Assembly (NCBI GenBank): GCA_022616535.1
Contig: JAKEEM010000007.1
Span: 1-64,000, forward strand
Reading direction: 5' to 3'
DNA length: 64,000 bases
DNA from: Chlorobiota bacterium
GTDB taxonomy: Bacteria > Bacteroidota > Ignavibacteria > Tepidaquicellales > OLB5
The first letter of the stretch is position 1. Each line of letters starts with the position of its first letter. A model generated the notes under the pieces. The model saw nothing but the letters and a program-made list of their open reading frames with translations, did not search any database and was not told the origin of the DNA. Below are positions 35,936 to 44,363 of this stretch, piece after piece. A program made the translations under genes and the position numbers.

Positions 35936-36561
35936 TATTTTAGCTTATAAATTTCAACAATTCCGGAATTTGCGCCTGGCACTGCTCCTTTTACCAGCAT
36001 TAAATTCGAATCCGGAATAACTTTTATTACCTTGAGATTGCGGACTGATTTTTTTTTCCCTCCGGTTCTTCCAGCCATCCTCTGTCCTTTAAACACCCTG
36101 GATGGGTATGAGCTCGCGCCGATTGAACCCGGTGCCCTTAACCTGTCGCTCTGCCCGTGGGTAACGGAACCGCCGCCGAATCCGTGTCTTTTTACGACAC
36201 CCTGAAACCCTTTTCCTTTGCTTATCCCCGTAACCTTAACACTATCACCCTCATTAAACAAATCTACTTTCAGTACATCGCCTAATTTTAACTGGTCTGA
36301 GTCTTCAAAATCCCTTATCTCTTTCAGAAATCTTAACAGAGGTAATTTTTTCTTTTTAAAGTTTTTTACCTGAGCTTCTGCCAATCTTTTTTCGCTTCTT
36401 TCAGCAAAACCAAGCTGAACGGAGGCGTATCCGTCATTATCCTTGGTTTTAAGAGCAGTAACGTAACAGGGTCCCGCCTCGATAAGAGTGCAGGGCACGC
36501 TGGAACCATCATCGGTAAATACCGAAGTCATTCCAATTTTTCTTCCGATTAATCCCTTCAT
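35935..36561 (-). CDS. rplC: 50S ribosomal protein L3
   Basis: Early 50S assembly protein, 208 aa. MKGLIGRKIGMTSVFTDDGS, the tip loop KRHGFGGGSVTHGQSDRLRA with GSIGASSYPSRVFKGQRMAG and the end GIVEIYKLK are conserved. The loop Gln targeted by PrmB methylation in other bacteria lies in THGQSD. It lies between rpsJ and rplD. Confidence 0.98.
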   Translation of the reverse strand: MKGLIGRKIGMTSVFTDDGSSVPCTLIEAGPCYVTALKTKDNDGYASVQLGFAERSEKRLAEAQVKNFKKKKLPLLRFLKEIRDFEDSDQLKLGDVLKVDLFNEGDSVKVTGISKGKGFQGVVKRHGFGGGSVTHGQSDRLRAPGSIGASSYPSRVFKGQRMAGRTGGKKKSVRNLKVIKVIPDSNLMLVKGAVPGANSGIVEIYKLK

Positions 36562-36582
36562 ATTTTCCCGTTCTACTTAAGC

Positions 36583-36891
36583 TTAGGTTTTGATTTCTAT
36601 ATAAACGCCGCCAGGAGGGTCAAGCTTGGTCAAAGCATCGACCGTTTTTTTATTAGAGTTTAAAATATCGATAATTCTTTTGTGAGACCTGATTTCAAAC
36701 TGTTCACGTGATTTCTTATCAACATGAGGTGACCTTAAAACTGTATAAACTGATTTTCTCGTAGGCAGCGGTATCGGCCCTGATACAACTCCCCCTGTTG
36801 ACTTAATTGTTTTAATAATCCTATCGGTCCACTTATCAATCAATCTGTGGTCATAAGATTTTAGCTTAATTCGTATTTTCTGGTTTGCCAA
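36583..36891 (-). CDS. rpsJ: 30S ribosomal protein S10
   Basis: 102 residues, full length. [40 protein letters not shown] and [19 protein letters not shown] identify S10, the head protein that also binds NusB in antitermination complexes. It lies 29 bp after tuf. Confidence 0.98.
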   Translation of the reverse strand: MANQKIRIKLKSYDHRLIDKWTDRIIKTIKSTGGVVSGPIPLPTRKSVYTVLRSPHVDKKSREQFEIRSHKRIIDILNSNKKTVDALTKLDPPGGVYIEIKT

Positions 36892-36920
36892 GTTTATCTT
36901 TCGCCTGTATAGTTTTTCGA

Positions 36921-38156
36921 TTATTCAATAATTTTTGTTACGACACCTGCACCAACCGTTCTTCCGCCTTCACGGATAGCGAACCTTAATCCCTCTTCCA
37001 TTGCGATGGGGGTAATAAGCTCGACCTTCAAGTTATCAACGTTATCCCCGGGCATAACCATCTGCACTCCGTCAGGAAGGTTAACTACGCCGGTTACATC
37101 AGTAGTTCTGAAATAAAACTGCGGCCTGTAATTACCGAAAAACGGAGTGTGTCTTCCGCCTTCTTCTTTGGAAAGAACATAAACCTGGCAATTGAAGGTC
37201 TTATGCGGAGTAATCGAAGCGGGCTTTGCGACGACCATCCCGCGTTCAATGTCATTCTTTTCAACGCCTCTTAAAAGCAGTCCCAAATTATCGCCTGCGA
37301 TACCTTCATCAAGCTCTTTCTGGAACATTTCGATTCCGGTTACAACGGTTTTTTTATGCTGTCCAAGTCCTATTACTTCGACTTCCTCACCCATTTTTAC
37401 TTTCCCTCTCTCAACTCTTCCGGTAGCAACAGTTCCGCGCCCTGTTATTGAAAATACATCTTCTACGGACATTAAGAACGGCTTATCAACTTCTCTTGCG
37501 GGCTCGGGAACATAATTATCAACCGCATCCATCAGGTCATAAATACATTTTAAAGCAGGGTCGTCCGTGGAAGTTCCTTCCTTGAGACCCACCTCCATCG
37601 CCTTCAATGCACTTCCTCTGATTATAGGAATTTCGTCCCCGGGGAACTCATAGCTCTTTAATATGTCCCTTAACTCGGATTCAACGACCTCAAGAAGCAA
37701 TTCGGCATCTTCAGGTGTTTTCTCCTGTTCATAAATCATATCAACCTTGTTCAAGAAAACAACAATTCTCGGCACTCCGACCTGTCTGGCTAAAAGAATA
37801 TGCTCTTTTGTCTGTGGCATGGCACCGTCATTAGCCGCAACAACAAGAATAGCTCCGTCCATCTGTGCAGCACCCGTTATCATATTTTTTACATAGTCAG
37901 CGTGTCCCGGACAGTCAACGTGGGCATAATGCCTTTTGTCGGTCTCATACTCAACGTGAGCGGTAGCAATCGTTATTCCTCTTGCTTTTTCTTCGGGAGC
38001 ATTATCGATTGAATCGAACGCCCTGACTTTTGCCTTACCCTTTTTTGCCAGTGCCATTGTGATAGCAGCTGTAAGTGTCGTTTTTCCATGGTCAACGTGA
38101 CCGATGGTGCCGACGTTTACGTGCGGTTTGCTTCTATCGAACTTTTCTTTAGCCAT
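36921..38156 (-). CDS. tuf: Elongation factor Tu
   Basis: Delivers aminoacyl-tRNA to the ribosome. G1 is GHVDHGKT (19-26), G3 DCPGHADY and G4 NKVD; domain 2 carries [20 protein letters not shown] and domain 3 ends [16 protein letters not shown]. At 411 aa it is about 15 residues longer than E. coli EF-Tu, with small insertions such as [20 protein letters not shown] and [11 protein letters not shown]. Shine-Dalgarno TTAGGAGA lies 11 nt upstream. Confidence 0.98.
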   Translation of the reverse strand: MAKEKFDRSKPHVNVGTIGHVDHGKTTLTAAITMALAKKGKAKVRAFDSIDNAPEEKARGITIATAHVEYETDKRHYAHVDCPGHADYVKNMITGAAQMDGAILVVAANDGAMPQTKEHILLARQVGVPRIVVFLNKVDMIYEQEKTPEDAELLLEVVESELRDILKSYEFPGDEIPIIRGSALKAMEVGLKEGTSTDDPALKCIYDLMDAVDNYVPEPAREVDKPFLMSVEDVFSITGRGTVATGRVERGKVKMGEEVEVIGLGQHKKTVVTGIEMFQKELDEGIAGDNLGLLLRGVEKNDIERGMVVAKPASITPHKTFNCQVYVLSKEEGGRHTPFFGNYRPQFYFRTTDVTGVVNLPDGVQMVMPGDNVDNLKVELITPIAMEEGLRFAIREGGRTVGAGVVTKIIE

Positions 38157-38219
38157 TTTCTGTTATGTCTCCTAAAATAATTTTATGATTTTTTAGATTT
38201 TAATTAATACAGTATTCTT

Positions 38220-38227
38220 CAAAACTA
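38220..38227 (-). promoter_or_regulatory. Candidate -10 box for tuf
   Basis: TAGTTTTG on the minus strand matches TAnnTTTG. The nearest -35-like word, TTGCAA, is only 15 bp upstream, so support is weak. It lies 64 bp before the tuf start. Confidence 0.35.
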
Positions 38228-38256
38228 ACAACGATATTCAATTTGCAATTAACTTA

Positions 38257-38298
38257 GATTCTTCCCTGCCCCTGCAGGCAGGCGCCTCGCTCAGAAAT
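38257..38298. repeat. REP-like nested palindrome (copy 2 of 3)
   Basis: On the minus strand CTGAGCGAGGCG runs into the palindrome CCTGCCTGCAGGGGCAGG and then GAAGAATC. Same design as copies at 16341-16384 and 38905-38944. It lies between the tRNA-Ile region and tuf. Confidence 0.75.
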
Positions 38299-38318
38299 TA
38301 CACTAAAGTGAACAAGGG

Positions 38319-38380
38319 ACCCCGAGTTCTCGGGAGAACCTCCCACCTTATAGCGGGACGCTCTTAAGCTCTGAGCTACT
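38319..38380 (-). pseudogene. Decayed tRNA copy with palindromes in place of arms (copy C)
   Basis: The minus strand keeps AGTAGCTCAG of the D arm, AAGAGCG, then TCCCGCTATAAGG in place of the anticodon arm, then GTGGGAGGTTC as in the neighbouring tRNA-Ile T arm. The rest of the T arm is replaced by the palindrome CCCGAGAACTCGGGG. The acceptor stem is absent, so no tRNA can form. It lies 15 bp downstream of the intact tRNA-Ile. Confidence 0.65.
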
Positions 38381-38395
38381 TTTAAAATTTTAAAG

Positions 38396-38469
38396 TGGGC
38401 CAGGGAGGAATCGAACCTCCCACCTCGTGCTTATAAGGCACGCGCTCTAACCGACTGAGCTACTGGCCC
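38396..38469 (-). tRNA. tRNA-Ile (anticodon TAT)
   Basis: A complete 74-nt cloverleaf. Acceptor GGGCCAG / CTGGCCC with discriminator A; D arm GCTC-AGTCGGTTA-GAGC; anticodon stem CGTGC / GCACG around the loop CTTATAA, giving anticodon TAT; variable AGGTG; T arm GGAGG-TTCGATT-CCTCC. The body resembles the usual bacterial tRNA-Ile(GAT) with G34 changed to T. Anticodon UAU would read AUA directly. CCA is not encoded. Confidence 0.93.
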
Positions 38470-38641
38470 GGTAGTCAGTTGGAAATCTTCAATTAAGACC
38501 CTTGATGTTGAAGATTTTACAGAATTTTTACGTTAACCTAAATTGACGAGTCCCGAATAAATCGGATTGACCCAAATTTTATTTAAAGAACACTTATAAC
38601 TTCGAGAAATCTTTTTATTCCCCGTTTTTTAATCTTCGCAT
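38470..38641. repeat. Duplicated tRNA leader segment, copy A
   Basis: About 170 bp upstream (transcription sense) of tRNA-Ile are clearly similar to 38744-38910: shared words include GAAGATTTTACAGAA, TTTACGTT, ATTGACG, GTCCCGAATAA and TTTAAAGAACA. It contains an inverted repeat AAATCTTCAA / TTGAAGATTT. No open reading frame is evident. The 38157-38947 gap otherwise holds only the tRNA, its decayed copies and repeats. Confidence 0.85.
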
Positions 38642-38682
38642 TGCCATGGCGACTCAATCTCTTATCTAAATTAGAAGTAGAG

Positions 38683-38745
38683 CCTTAGAACCTCTCACCT
38701 TCCCGCCTATGGCGGGACGCTTCTAACCTACTGAGCTACTGGCCA
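38683..38745 (-). pseudogene. Decayed tRNA-Ile copy with a palindrome replacing the anticodon arm (copy B)
   Basis: The minus strand reads GGCCAGTAGCTCAGTAGGTT as in the intact tRNA-Ile, then AGAAGCG, then the palindrome TCCCGCCATAGGCGGGA where the anticodon arm should be, then AGGTGAGAGGTTC. The 3' acceptor strand is missing. It is followed upstream by the second copy of the leader segment. Confidence 0.7.
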
Positions 38746-38910
38746 GCACTCAGTTGTAAATCCTCAGTTTAAGACTCTTAATCCTGAAGATTTTACAGAA
38801 CGTTTACGTTTACCTAATTGACGGGTCCCGAATAATCGGTTTGACCCTAAGTTTTTTAAAGAACATTTATATCTTCAAGAAACCTTTTTGATTCCTCACT
38901 TCTTAATCCT
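38744..38910. repeat. Duplicated tRNA leader segment, copy B
   Basis: Second copy of the segment at 38470-38641, diverged by roughly a fifth of positions by eye. Its hairpin stem reads AAATCTTCAG / CTGAGGATTT, that is, changed on both strands compared with copy A but still able to pair (one G-U). Confidence 0.85.
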
Positions 38911-38944
38911 GCCTACTGCATGCAGGCGCTTTCGCTCAGAATCT
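38905..38944. repeat. REP-like nested palindrome (copy 3 of 3)
   Basis: On the minus strand TCTGAGCGAAAGCG followed by CCTGCATGCAGTAGGCAGG. It ends a few bases before the fusA stop codon. Confidence 0.7.
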
Positions 38945-38947
38945 TTA

Positions 38948-41038
38948 TTAAGCAGCTTCTTTGCCTTTGAACTTTTCTATAATCTGGTCTGAAATCGATT
39001 TCGGCACTTCCTCATAGTGAGAAAACTCCATATTATAAATCGCACGCCCCTGAGTCATAGAGCGCATCGAAGTAGCGTAACCGAACATTTCCGAAAGCGA
39101 CACCATTGCTCTTATCACCTGTGCATCCGCGCGCTGGGACATACCTTCGATTTTTCCCCTGCGTGAGCTTAAATCACCCATAATATCGCCCATATACTCA
39201 TCAGGAGTGGTTACTTCGACTTTCATAATCGGCTCAAGTATAACCGGACCTGCCTTTAAAGCGCCTGACTTAAAAGCTATGGAACCCGCAATTTTAAAAG
39301 CCATTTCCGATGAATCAACCTCATGGTAAGAACCGTCAAACAAAGTAGCTTTAATATCTTCCACAGGATAACCAGCAAGAACACCATTTTTCATTGACTC
39401 TTCGATACCATCTTCAACAGCGGGAATGTATTCTTTCGGAATAGAGCCTCCGATGATTTTATTTTCAAATATAAATCCTTTGCCTTTTTCATTCGGCTCA
39501 ATTGTAATCCAAACATGCCCAAACTGCCCGCGTCCTCCGGACTGCCTTACAAACTTTCCTTCCTGTTCGACTTTCTTAGTAATTGTTTCCTTGTATGCAA
39601 CCTGTGGTTTACCGATATTAGCTTCGACTTTAAACTCCCTTTTCAGACGGTCAACTATAATTTCAAGATGTAGCTCTCCCATACCGCTTATCAAGGTCTG
39701 ACCGGTTTCTTCATTAGAAGAAATCCTCAAGGTTGGGTCTTCCTCTGCAAGCTTGGAAAGGGACTCTGAAAGCTTATCCTGGTCGGCTTTGGTTTTCGGC
39801 TCAATTGCAATAGAAATAACCGGCTCAGGGAACGTCATTCTTTCTAAAATTATCGGGTCTGATTCATCGCAAAGTGTATCGCCTGTTTTAGTATATTTTA
39901 ATCCTATTGCAGCAGCGATATCACCTGCAAATACTTCATCGATGTCTTCCCTATGGTTGGCGTGCATTTGAAGCAGTCTGCCGATTCTCTCTTTTTTATT
40001 AGAATTCGGATTGAAAGTATATGAGCCTGCTTTCAAAATCCCGGAATACACCCTGAAAAAAGTAAGCTTGCCGACAAACGGATCAGTCATAATCTTAAAA
40101 GCTAGAGAGGAAAATTTTTCTTTATCGTCAATTTCCCTTGTTATATGGTCATCGCTGTGAATATGGTGACCCCAAACCTCGCCGATGTCCTTCGGGCACG
40201 GAAGATAATCAACTACTGCATCAAGCAGAGACTGAACCCCCTTGTTCTTAAACGAGGAGCCGCAAAGAACAGGGATAATCTTAACCTTCAGCGTAGCCTG
40301 CCTTAAAACCTTTTTAATTTCCTGCTCCGTAATTTCCTTACCGTCAAGATATTTGCTTAAAAGAGTATCGTCTTCTTCAGATACCGCTTCAAGAAGCTTA
40401 ATTCTGTACTCTTTTGCTTTTTCAACTAGCGAAGCGGGAATTGCCTGCTCATCCCATGTCTGCCCAAGAGTATCGGCATTATAAATCAGCGCTTTCATTG
40501 TGATTAAATCAATCTGTCCCACAAACATTTCACCCTGACCGATTGGCAGCTGAATTGGAACGGCATTAGCTTTAAGACGCTGCTTCATCATATCGATAAC
40601 ATTATAGAAATCAGCACCGGTTCTATCCATTTTGTTGACAAAAGCAATTCTTGGAACACCGTATTTATCAGCCTGTCTCCAAACTGTTTCGGACTGCGGT
40701 TCAACACCGCCGACGGCACAGAACAATGCAACTGCTCCGTCAAGAACTCTTAACGAACGCTCAACCTCTGCGGTAAAATCAACGTGTCCGGGTGTGTCTA
40801 TTATATTTATTCTGTGCTCTTTCCAGAAACAGGTTGTTGCAGCGCTTGTGATTGTGATACCTCTTTCTTTTTCCTGCTCCATCCAGTCCATAGTAGCAGC
40901 ACCTTCGTGAACCTCGCCCATTCTGTGCAAACGTCCTGTATAATACAGAATTCGCTCCGTAGTTGTAGTTTTACCGGCATCGATGTGAGCCATTATACCA
41001 ATATTACGAGTCTTTTCTAATGTTACTTTTCTTGGCAT
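38948..41038 (-). CDS. fusA: Elongation factor G
   Basis: Translocase of 696 aa. G1 is AHIDAGKT (17-24), G3 DTPGHVDF and G4 NKMDR; domains II-V follow, with domain IV containing [15 protein letters not shown] and domain V ending with [20 protein letters not shown]. The length and motifs are those of canonical EF-G1. It lies downstream of rpsG in standard str-operon order; the tuf gene after it is separated by the tRNA region. Confidence 0.98.
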   Translation of the reverse strand: MPRKVTLEKTRNIGIMAHIDAGKTTTTERILYYTGRLHRMGEVHEGAATMDWMEQEKERGITITSAATTCFWKEHRINIIDTPGHVDFTAEVERSLRVLDGAVALFCAVGGVEPQSETVWRQADKYGVPRIAFVNKMDRTGADFYNVIDMMKQRLKANAVPIQLPIGQGEMFVGQIDLITMKALIYNADTLGQTWDEQAIPASLVEKAKEYRIKLLEAVSEEDDTLLSKYLDGKEITEQEIKKVLRQATLKVKIIPVLCGSSFKNKGVQSLLDAVVDYLPCPKDIGEVWGHHIHSDDHITREIDDKEKFSSLAFKIMTDPFVGKLTFFRVYSGILKAGSYTFNPNSNKKERIGRLLQMHANHREDIDEVFAGDIAAAIGLKYTKTGDTLCDESDPIILERMTFPEPVISIAIEPKTKADQDKLSESLSKLAEEDPTLRISSNEETGQTLISGMGELHLEIIVDRLKREFKVEANIGKPQVAYKETITKKVEQEGKFVRQSGGRGQFGHVWITIEPNEKGKGFIFENKIIGGSIPKEYIPAVEDGIEESMKNGVLAGYPVEDIKATLFDGSYHEVDSSEMAFKIAGSIAFKSGALKAGPVILEPIMKVEVTTPDEYMGDIMGDLSSRRGKIEGMSQRADAQVIRAMVSLSEMFGYATSMRSMTQGRAIYNMEFSHYEEVPKSISDQIIEKFKGKEAA

Positions 41039-41109
41039 TATATTTATATAGTCCTATTTCCTATTACTTAAAAAAATGTAAAAAAATAAGCGTAAGAATA
41101 ACCCATGGA

Positions 41110-41577
41110 TTACCATCTGAAATGGGCAAAAGCTTTGTTTGCTTCAGCCATGCGATGAACATCTTCCTTTTTCTTTACTGCGCTTCCCTCATTATTTGCT
41201 GCAGCCATTAATTCGCTAGCAACTTTTTCAGACATCGATTTTCCGGCTTTTTCATTGGCATAAGTAAGTATCCATTTTATTGCAAGAGCCTTCCTTCTTT
41301 CCGGTCTGACTTCAGTCGGCACCTGATAGTTCGAGCCGCCGACACGCCTTGAGCGAACTTCAAGAAGAGGTTCGCAGTTTTGAATCGCTTTTTTAAATAC
41401 TTCCACGGGCTCAGTATTAAGCTTATTCTTTATAATATCAAAGGCCCCGTATACAACATTTTCCGCTTTCTGCTTAAGCCCTCTTTTCATAACGCAGTTT
41501 ATAAATCTTCCAACCAGAATATCATTATACATTCTGTCAGGTCTTCTAGTTCTTTTTTGTGCTTGTCTTTTTCTCAA
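41110..41577 (-). CDS. rpsG: 30S ribosomal protein S7
   Basis: 155-residue 16S 3'-domain organiser. MRKRQAQKRTRRPDRMYND, VEVFKKAIQNCEPLLEVRSR, RVGGSNYQVPTEVRPERRKA and the end MAEANKAFAHFRW are typical. It is 25 bp after rpsL. Confidence 0.98.
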   Translation of the reverse strand: MRKRQAQKRTRRPDRMYNDILVGRFINCVMKRGLKQKAENVVYGAFDIIKNKLNTEPVEVFKKAIQNCEPLLEVRSRRVGGSNYQVPTEVRPERRKALAIKWILTYANEKAGKSMSEKVASELMAAANNEGSAVKKKEDVHRMAEANKAFAHFRW

Positions 41578-41602
41578 TTAAAATTAATTACTTTCAAAAA
41601 AA

Positions 41603-41986
41603 TTATTTTGATGCAGTTTTAGATTTCTTGGCACCGTATTTTGAGCGGCCTTGTTTTCTATCGGCAACTCCGCTTGAATCAACGGCACCTCTTACGATAT
41701 GGTATCTAACGCCGGGCAAATCCTTCACTCTGCCGCCCCTAATTAAAACAATCGAATGTTCCTGAAGGTTGTGCCCTTCGCCCGGAATGTAAGCTGTTAC
41801 CTCAATTCCGTGAGAAAGCCTTACCCTTGCTACTTTACGCAACGCTGAATTCGGCTTCTTTGGCGTTGTTGTATAAACTCTTGTGCAAACCCCCCTTTTT
41901 TGCGGGCAGGAATTTAAAGCAGGTGATTTGCTTTTAAACTTTAATACTTTTCTTCCTTTGCGAACTAACTGGTTTATTGTCGGCAC
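41603..41986 (-). CDS. rpsL: 30S ribosomal protein S12
   Basis: 127-residue decoding-centre protein and first gene of the str operon here. [20 protein letters not shown] keeps the wild-type Lys of the streptomycin-sensitive form, and [19 protein letters not shown] includes the second decoding loop. It has a good promoter 70 bp upstream, divergent from the protease gene. Confidence 0.98.
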   Translation of the reverse strand: MPTINQLVRKGRKVLKFKSKSPALNSCPQKRGVCTRVYTTTPKKPNSALRKVARVRLSHGIEVTAYIPGEGHNLQEHSIVLIRGGRVKDLPGVRYHIVRGAVDSSGVADRKQGRSKYGAKKSKTASK

Positions 41987-42055
41987 GTAGCTTTCCTGTA
42001 GCCTTTATTAGCTAAATTATTTTAAAATTAAGCAATTGCTTATCTTTAGAAACTA

Positions 42056-42086
42056 CAAAATTAGCGATTTTTTAAGAAATAGTCAA
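42056..42086 (-). promoter_or_regulatory. Promoter of the rpsL (str) operon
   Basis: TTGACT (42081-42086) and TAATTTTG (42056-42063) on the minus strand with a 17-bp spacer. The arrangement is the same as at the rplB promoter. Confidence 0.78.
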
Positions 42087-42155
42087 GTTATGATAAAATA
42101 TAGGAAGGCAATATTATTTAGACGAATAGCGAAAAACTCTAACCTTTTTAGACAA

Positions 42156-42185
42156 TTGAAAAGTTAATTATTTTCATTATATTTG
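42156..42185 (+). promoter_or_regulatory. Promoter of the HtrA-TPR protease gene
   Basis: TTGAAA (42156-42161), 16-bp spacer, TATATTTG (42178-42185). Transcription from here excludes a start at TTG 42183 and supports ATG 42210. Confidence 0.7.
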
Positions 42186-42209
42186 AATTACTCTAGAAAA
42201 GGGAGGCAG

Positions 42210-43334
42210 ATGACTAAAATCCATAAATTCCTGCTAATTTTGCTATCGGTTTTGAGCGTTAAGTTAGCCTCACAGGAACTTTCCGCAGACAAGCTCTTTG
42301 AGCTTGTAAATAACTCCGTCGTGGTTATTGTAGCTTACGATAACTTCGGCAATATCTTTCAGGGTAGCGGAGTTGTTATCGATAAAAACGGACTGGTTGC
42401 AACAAACCATCATGTTTGCAGAGACGCAAACAGAATTGAAATCAAGCATTATGAAAACGAGTTTAAAGACGTTGAGGTTGTATTTACTGATGAGCTGAAA
42501 GACATTCTGATTCTGCGTGTAAACAACTTTTCCCTTAGCCCTATGCCAAGAGGCACTAGCACGTCTTTAAAAACAGGGCAGCGAATTTATGCTATAGGTA
42601 GTCCGGAAGGTTATGAAAATTCAATATCCGACGGAATTATAAGCGGATTCAGAACGGATAACAACAAAGTCAGCTTAATACAAATGACCACACCGATAAC
42701 AGAAGGCTCAAGCGGAGGTGCAGTGGTTAATGCAAGGGGCGAGCTTATCGGAATCTGCGTGAGCGGACAACACGAAGGGAATTTATATTTCGCAATCCCC
42801 ATTAATGAAATCTACTCGCTTGCAGGATTAAACAACACAGTTGCTGAGAACAACGAGTCCATAGATTACTACCAAATAGGCACTGAAGCTTACAAAAACC
42901 AGAACTATGAAGATGCCGAGTTTTATTTCTCCAAATATTTGGAAAAATTTTCGAGCGATGTGGGCGCATATTACAACCGCGGGTATGCAAGGTTCAAGCT
43001 AAGGGAATTCAGCAAAGCAATAAACGATTTTTCAAAAGTAATTGAGTTTAATTTGGCTTCATCGGACTCATATTTTTACAGAGGGAATTGCTACTATTCG
43101 ATTAAAGAGTATCAAAAAGCATACAGCGATTATACGATAGCTCTTGAAAAGGAACCTGATAATCCAGATATATTTTACAACAGGGGTTACACATTGTTCA
43201 GAATGAATAAATACCCTGAAGCAATTGGTGACTGGCAAAAAGCAGTAGAGCTTAATTCCTCGCTGTATGATGAGCTTTCACAGAAAATTAAAATCGCCGA
43301 AGAACAACTGGCTAAGAGCAAAGCAAAAAAATAA
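42210..43334 (+). CDS. Secreted trypsin-like (HtrA family) serine protease with TPR repeats
   Basis: 374-residue exported protein. The start is ATG 42210, preceded by the strong Shine-Dalgarno GGGAGG at 4 nt. A signal peptide (MTKIHKFLLILLSVLSVKLA) is followed by a trypsin-like domain with His68 (ATNHHV), Asp98 (LKDILIL) and Ser168 (TEGSSGGAV). There is no PDZ domain. Instead about four tetratricopeptide repeats fill 215-375 (GTEAYKNQNYEDAEFYFSKY, YNRGYARFKLREFSKAINDF and so on). It probably degrades or senses damaged envelope proteins and uses the TPRs to recruit partners. Confidence 0.9.
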   Translation: MTKIHKFLLILLSVLSVKLASQELSADKLFELVNNSVVVIVAYDNFGNIFQGSGVVIDKNGLVATNHHVCRDANRIEIKHYENEFKDVEVVFTDELKDILILRVNNFSLSPMPRGTSTSLKTGQRIYAIGSPEGYENSISDGIISGFRTDNNKVSLIQMTTPITEGSSGGAVVNARGELIGICVSGQHEGNLYFAIPINEIYSLAGLNNTVAENNESIDYYQIGTEAYKNQNYEDAEFYFSKYLEKFSSDVGAYYNRGYARFKLREFSKAINDFSKVIEFNLASSDSYFYRGNCYYSIKEYQKAYSDYTIALEKEPDNPDIFYNRGYTLFRMNKYPEAIGDWQKAVELNSSLYDELSQKIKIAEEQLAKSKAKK

Positions 43335-43345
43335 GTTATTGCAGA

Positions 43346-43450
43346 TTGTTTTTATCAAAGTTTAACCATCCCACTCAATTCTACCTTTTGTTTGTGATAA
43401 TTTTTTTATTAATTATCGGCATCGGTATTTATATAGGCATTATAAGATAA
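43346..43450 (+). CDS. Possible 34-residue single-pass membrane microprotein
   Basis: An open frame from TTG 43346 to TAA 43450, ending 1 bp before the YciI-like gene. The product would be MFLSKFNHPTQFYLLFVIIF followed by LLIIGIGIYIGIIR: a short N-terminus and one long hydrophobic helix. There is no clear Shine-Dalgarno. The hydrophobic composition may be partly due to AT richness, so this is only a candidate. Confidence 0.3.
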   Translation: MFLSKFNHPTQFYLLFVIIFLLIIGIGIYIGIIR

Positions 43451-43451
43451 A

Positions 43452-43754
43452 ATGCAGAATAATAAGCTTCAGTTTCTCTACATGATAAAGCCGTTCAAGG
43501 AAAACTTTTCGGAGTCGATGAATGAGGAAGAATCAAAGATTATGAGCTCTCATTTTGAATACCTAAAAACCCTCCTCGAAAGTAAAAAGCTTGTGCTTGC
43601 GGGTCCTGAGACTTCGGGCAAATTCGGACTTGTAGTATTTGAAGCGGAATCGGAAGACGAAGCCAAAAGCTTAATGAATAACGACCCTGCAGTAAAGAGC
43701 GGAATTGTCTCGGCGGAACTTTTCCCCTACAGAGTCAGTTTATTGAAAAGTTGA
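43452..43754 (+). CDS. YciI-like domain protein
   Basis: 100-residue protein with the ferredoxin-like YCII fold pattern: FLYMIKPFKENF at the start, a helix with HFEYLKTLLESKKLVLAGPE, GKFGLVVFEAESEDEAKSLM, then NNDPAVKSGIVSAELFPYRV. The conserved His and Asp of the family (SSHFEYL, NNDPAV) are present. Biochemical role is unknown for most members. It is followed 10 bp later by a secreted hypothetical gene. Confidence 0.75.
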   Translation: MQNNKLQFLYMIKPFKENFSESMNEEESKIMSSHFEYLKTLLESKKLVLAGPETSGKFGLVVFEAESEDEAKSLMNNDPAVKSGIVSAELFPYRVSLLKS

Positions 43755-43763
43755 AAAGAAATA

Positions 43764-44294
43764 ATGAAACTTATACTTTCCATATTATTTGTAATTGTAA
43801 TTTCACCCTATTTAATATCAGACCAGCTTTACCTTTTAAGCAAAGAGGATGCTACTTCAGCTGCGGATTACCTGAGAACACAGGAATATGTCCTGCTTTT
43901 TTGCGCATGCTGTGAATACGATTCCGTAACAATAATAAAAATAGATGAGGTTCTCAGAGTGCCTGACAAGGAAAAAGAGGGATATTATTATATTAAAATC
44001 GGGGGTGATTTGGTTGCTTCGTTTAACTTTAATAAACTTACATTAAACTTCGAAAAACCTAACCTGCTTAAAGGGAAATTTTACGACAAAGTTGATTTAA
44101 TGGCTGTCCATGCTTATTGGAGCAAGGCAAACAATATAGAAAGCCAGCTAACAGCAACAAATACTGCAAGAGTAATAGAAAAATACGGCAACCCCTGCGT
44201 TGATTATTTCAGGTTCCCAAAATATTCCGAGATGCCCGAGGAAATCAAAGTCGGCGATTTTACCAGCTGGGTAATGGACATGTTAAAAAAATAA
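43764..44294 (+). CDS. Secreted protein of unknown function with a CACC motif
   Basis: I do not recognise the family. 176 residues with a signal peptide (MKLILSILFVIVISPYLISD). The mature part has a Cys cluster LLFCACCEYD near residue 47, a lone Cys in KYGNPCVDYF, and mixed beta structure with many Tyr and Lys. It is likely co-transcribed with the YciI-like gene and ends in a possible hairpin terminator. Confidence 0.7.
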   Translation: MKLILSILFVIVISPYLISDQLYLLSKEDATSAADYLRTQEYVLLFCACCEYDSVTIIKIDEVLRVPDKEKEGYYYIKIGGDLVASFNFNKLTLNFEKPNLLKGKFYDKVDLMAVHAYWSKANNIESQLTATNTARVIEKYGNPCVDYFRFPKYSEMPEEIKVGDFTSWVMDMLKK

Positions 44295-44316
44295 AGTCCC
44301 TGCTTCCCGGGGCTTT
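44293..44316 (+). terminator. Possible terminator after the secreted CACC protein
   Basis: AAAGTCCC / GGGGCTTT stem with an 8-base loop beginning at the stop codon. The following T-tract is poor (CTAATTT). It is followed by a 14-bp direct repeat, AAGCCCTACTTTTT twice (44324-44351). Confidence 0.45.
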
Positions 44317-44363
44317 CTAATTTAAGCCCTACTTTTTAAGCCCTACTTTTTAATTCTTATTAC

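Noticed and set aside
38683-38745. Second functional tRNA
   Set aside because: The acceptor 3' strand is missing and the anticodon arm is a 7-bp palindrome with no 7-base loop, so it cannot form a tRNA.
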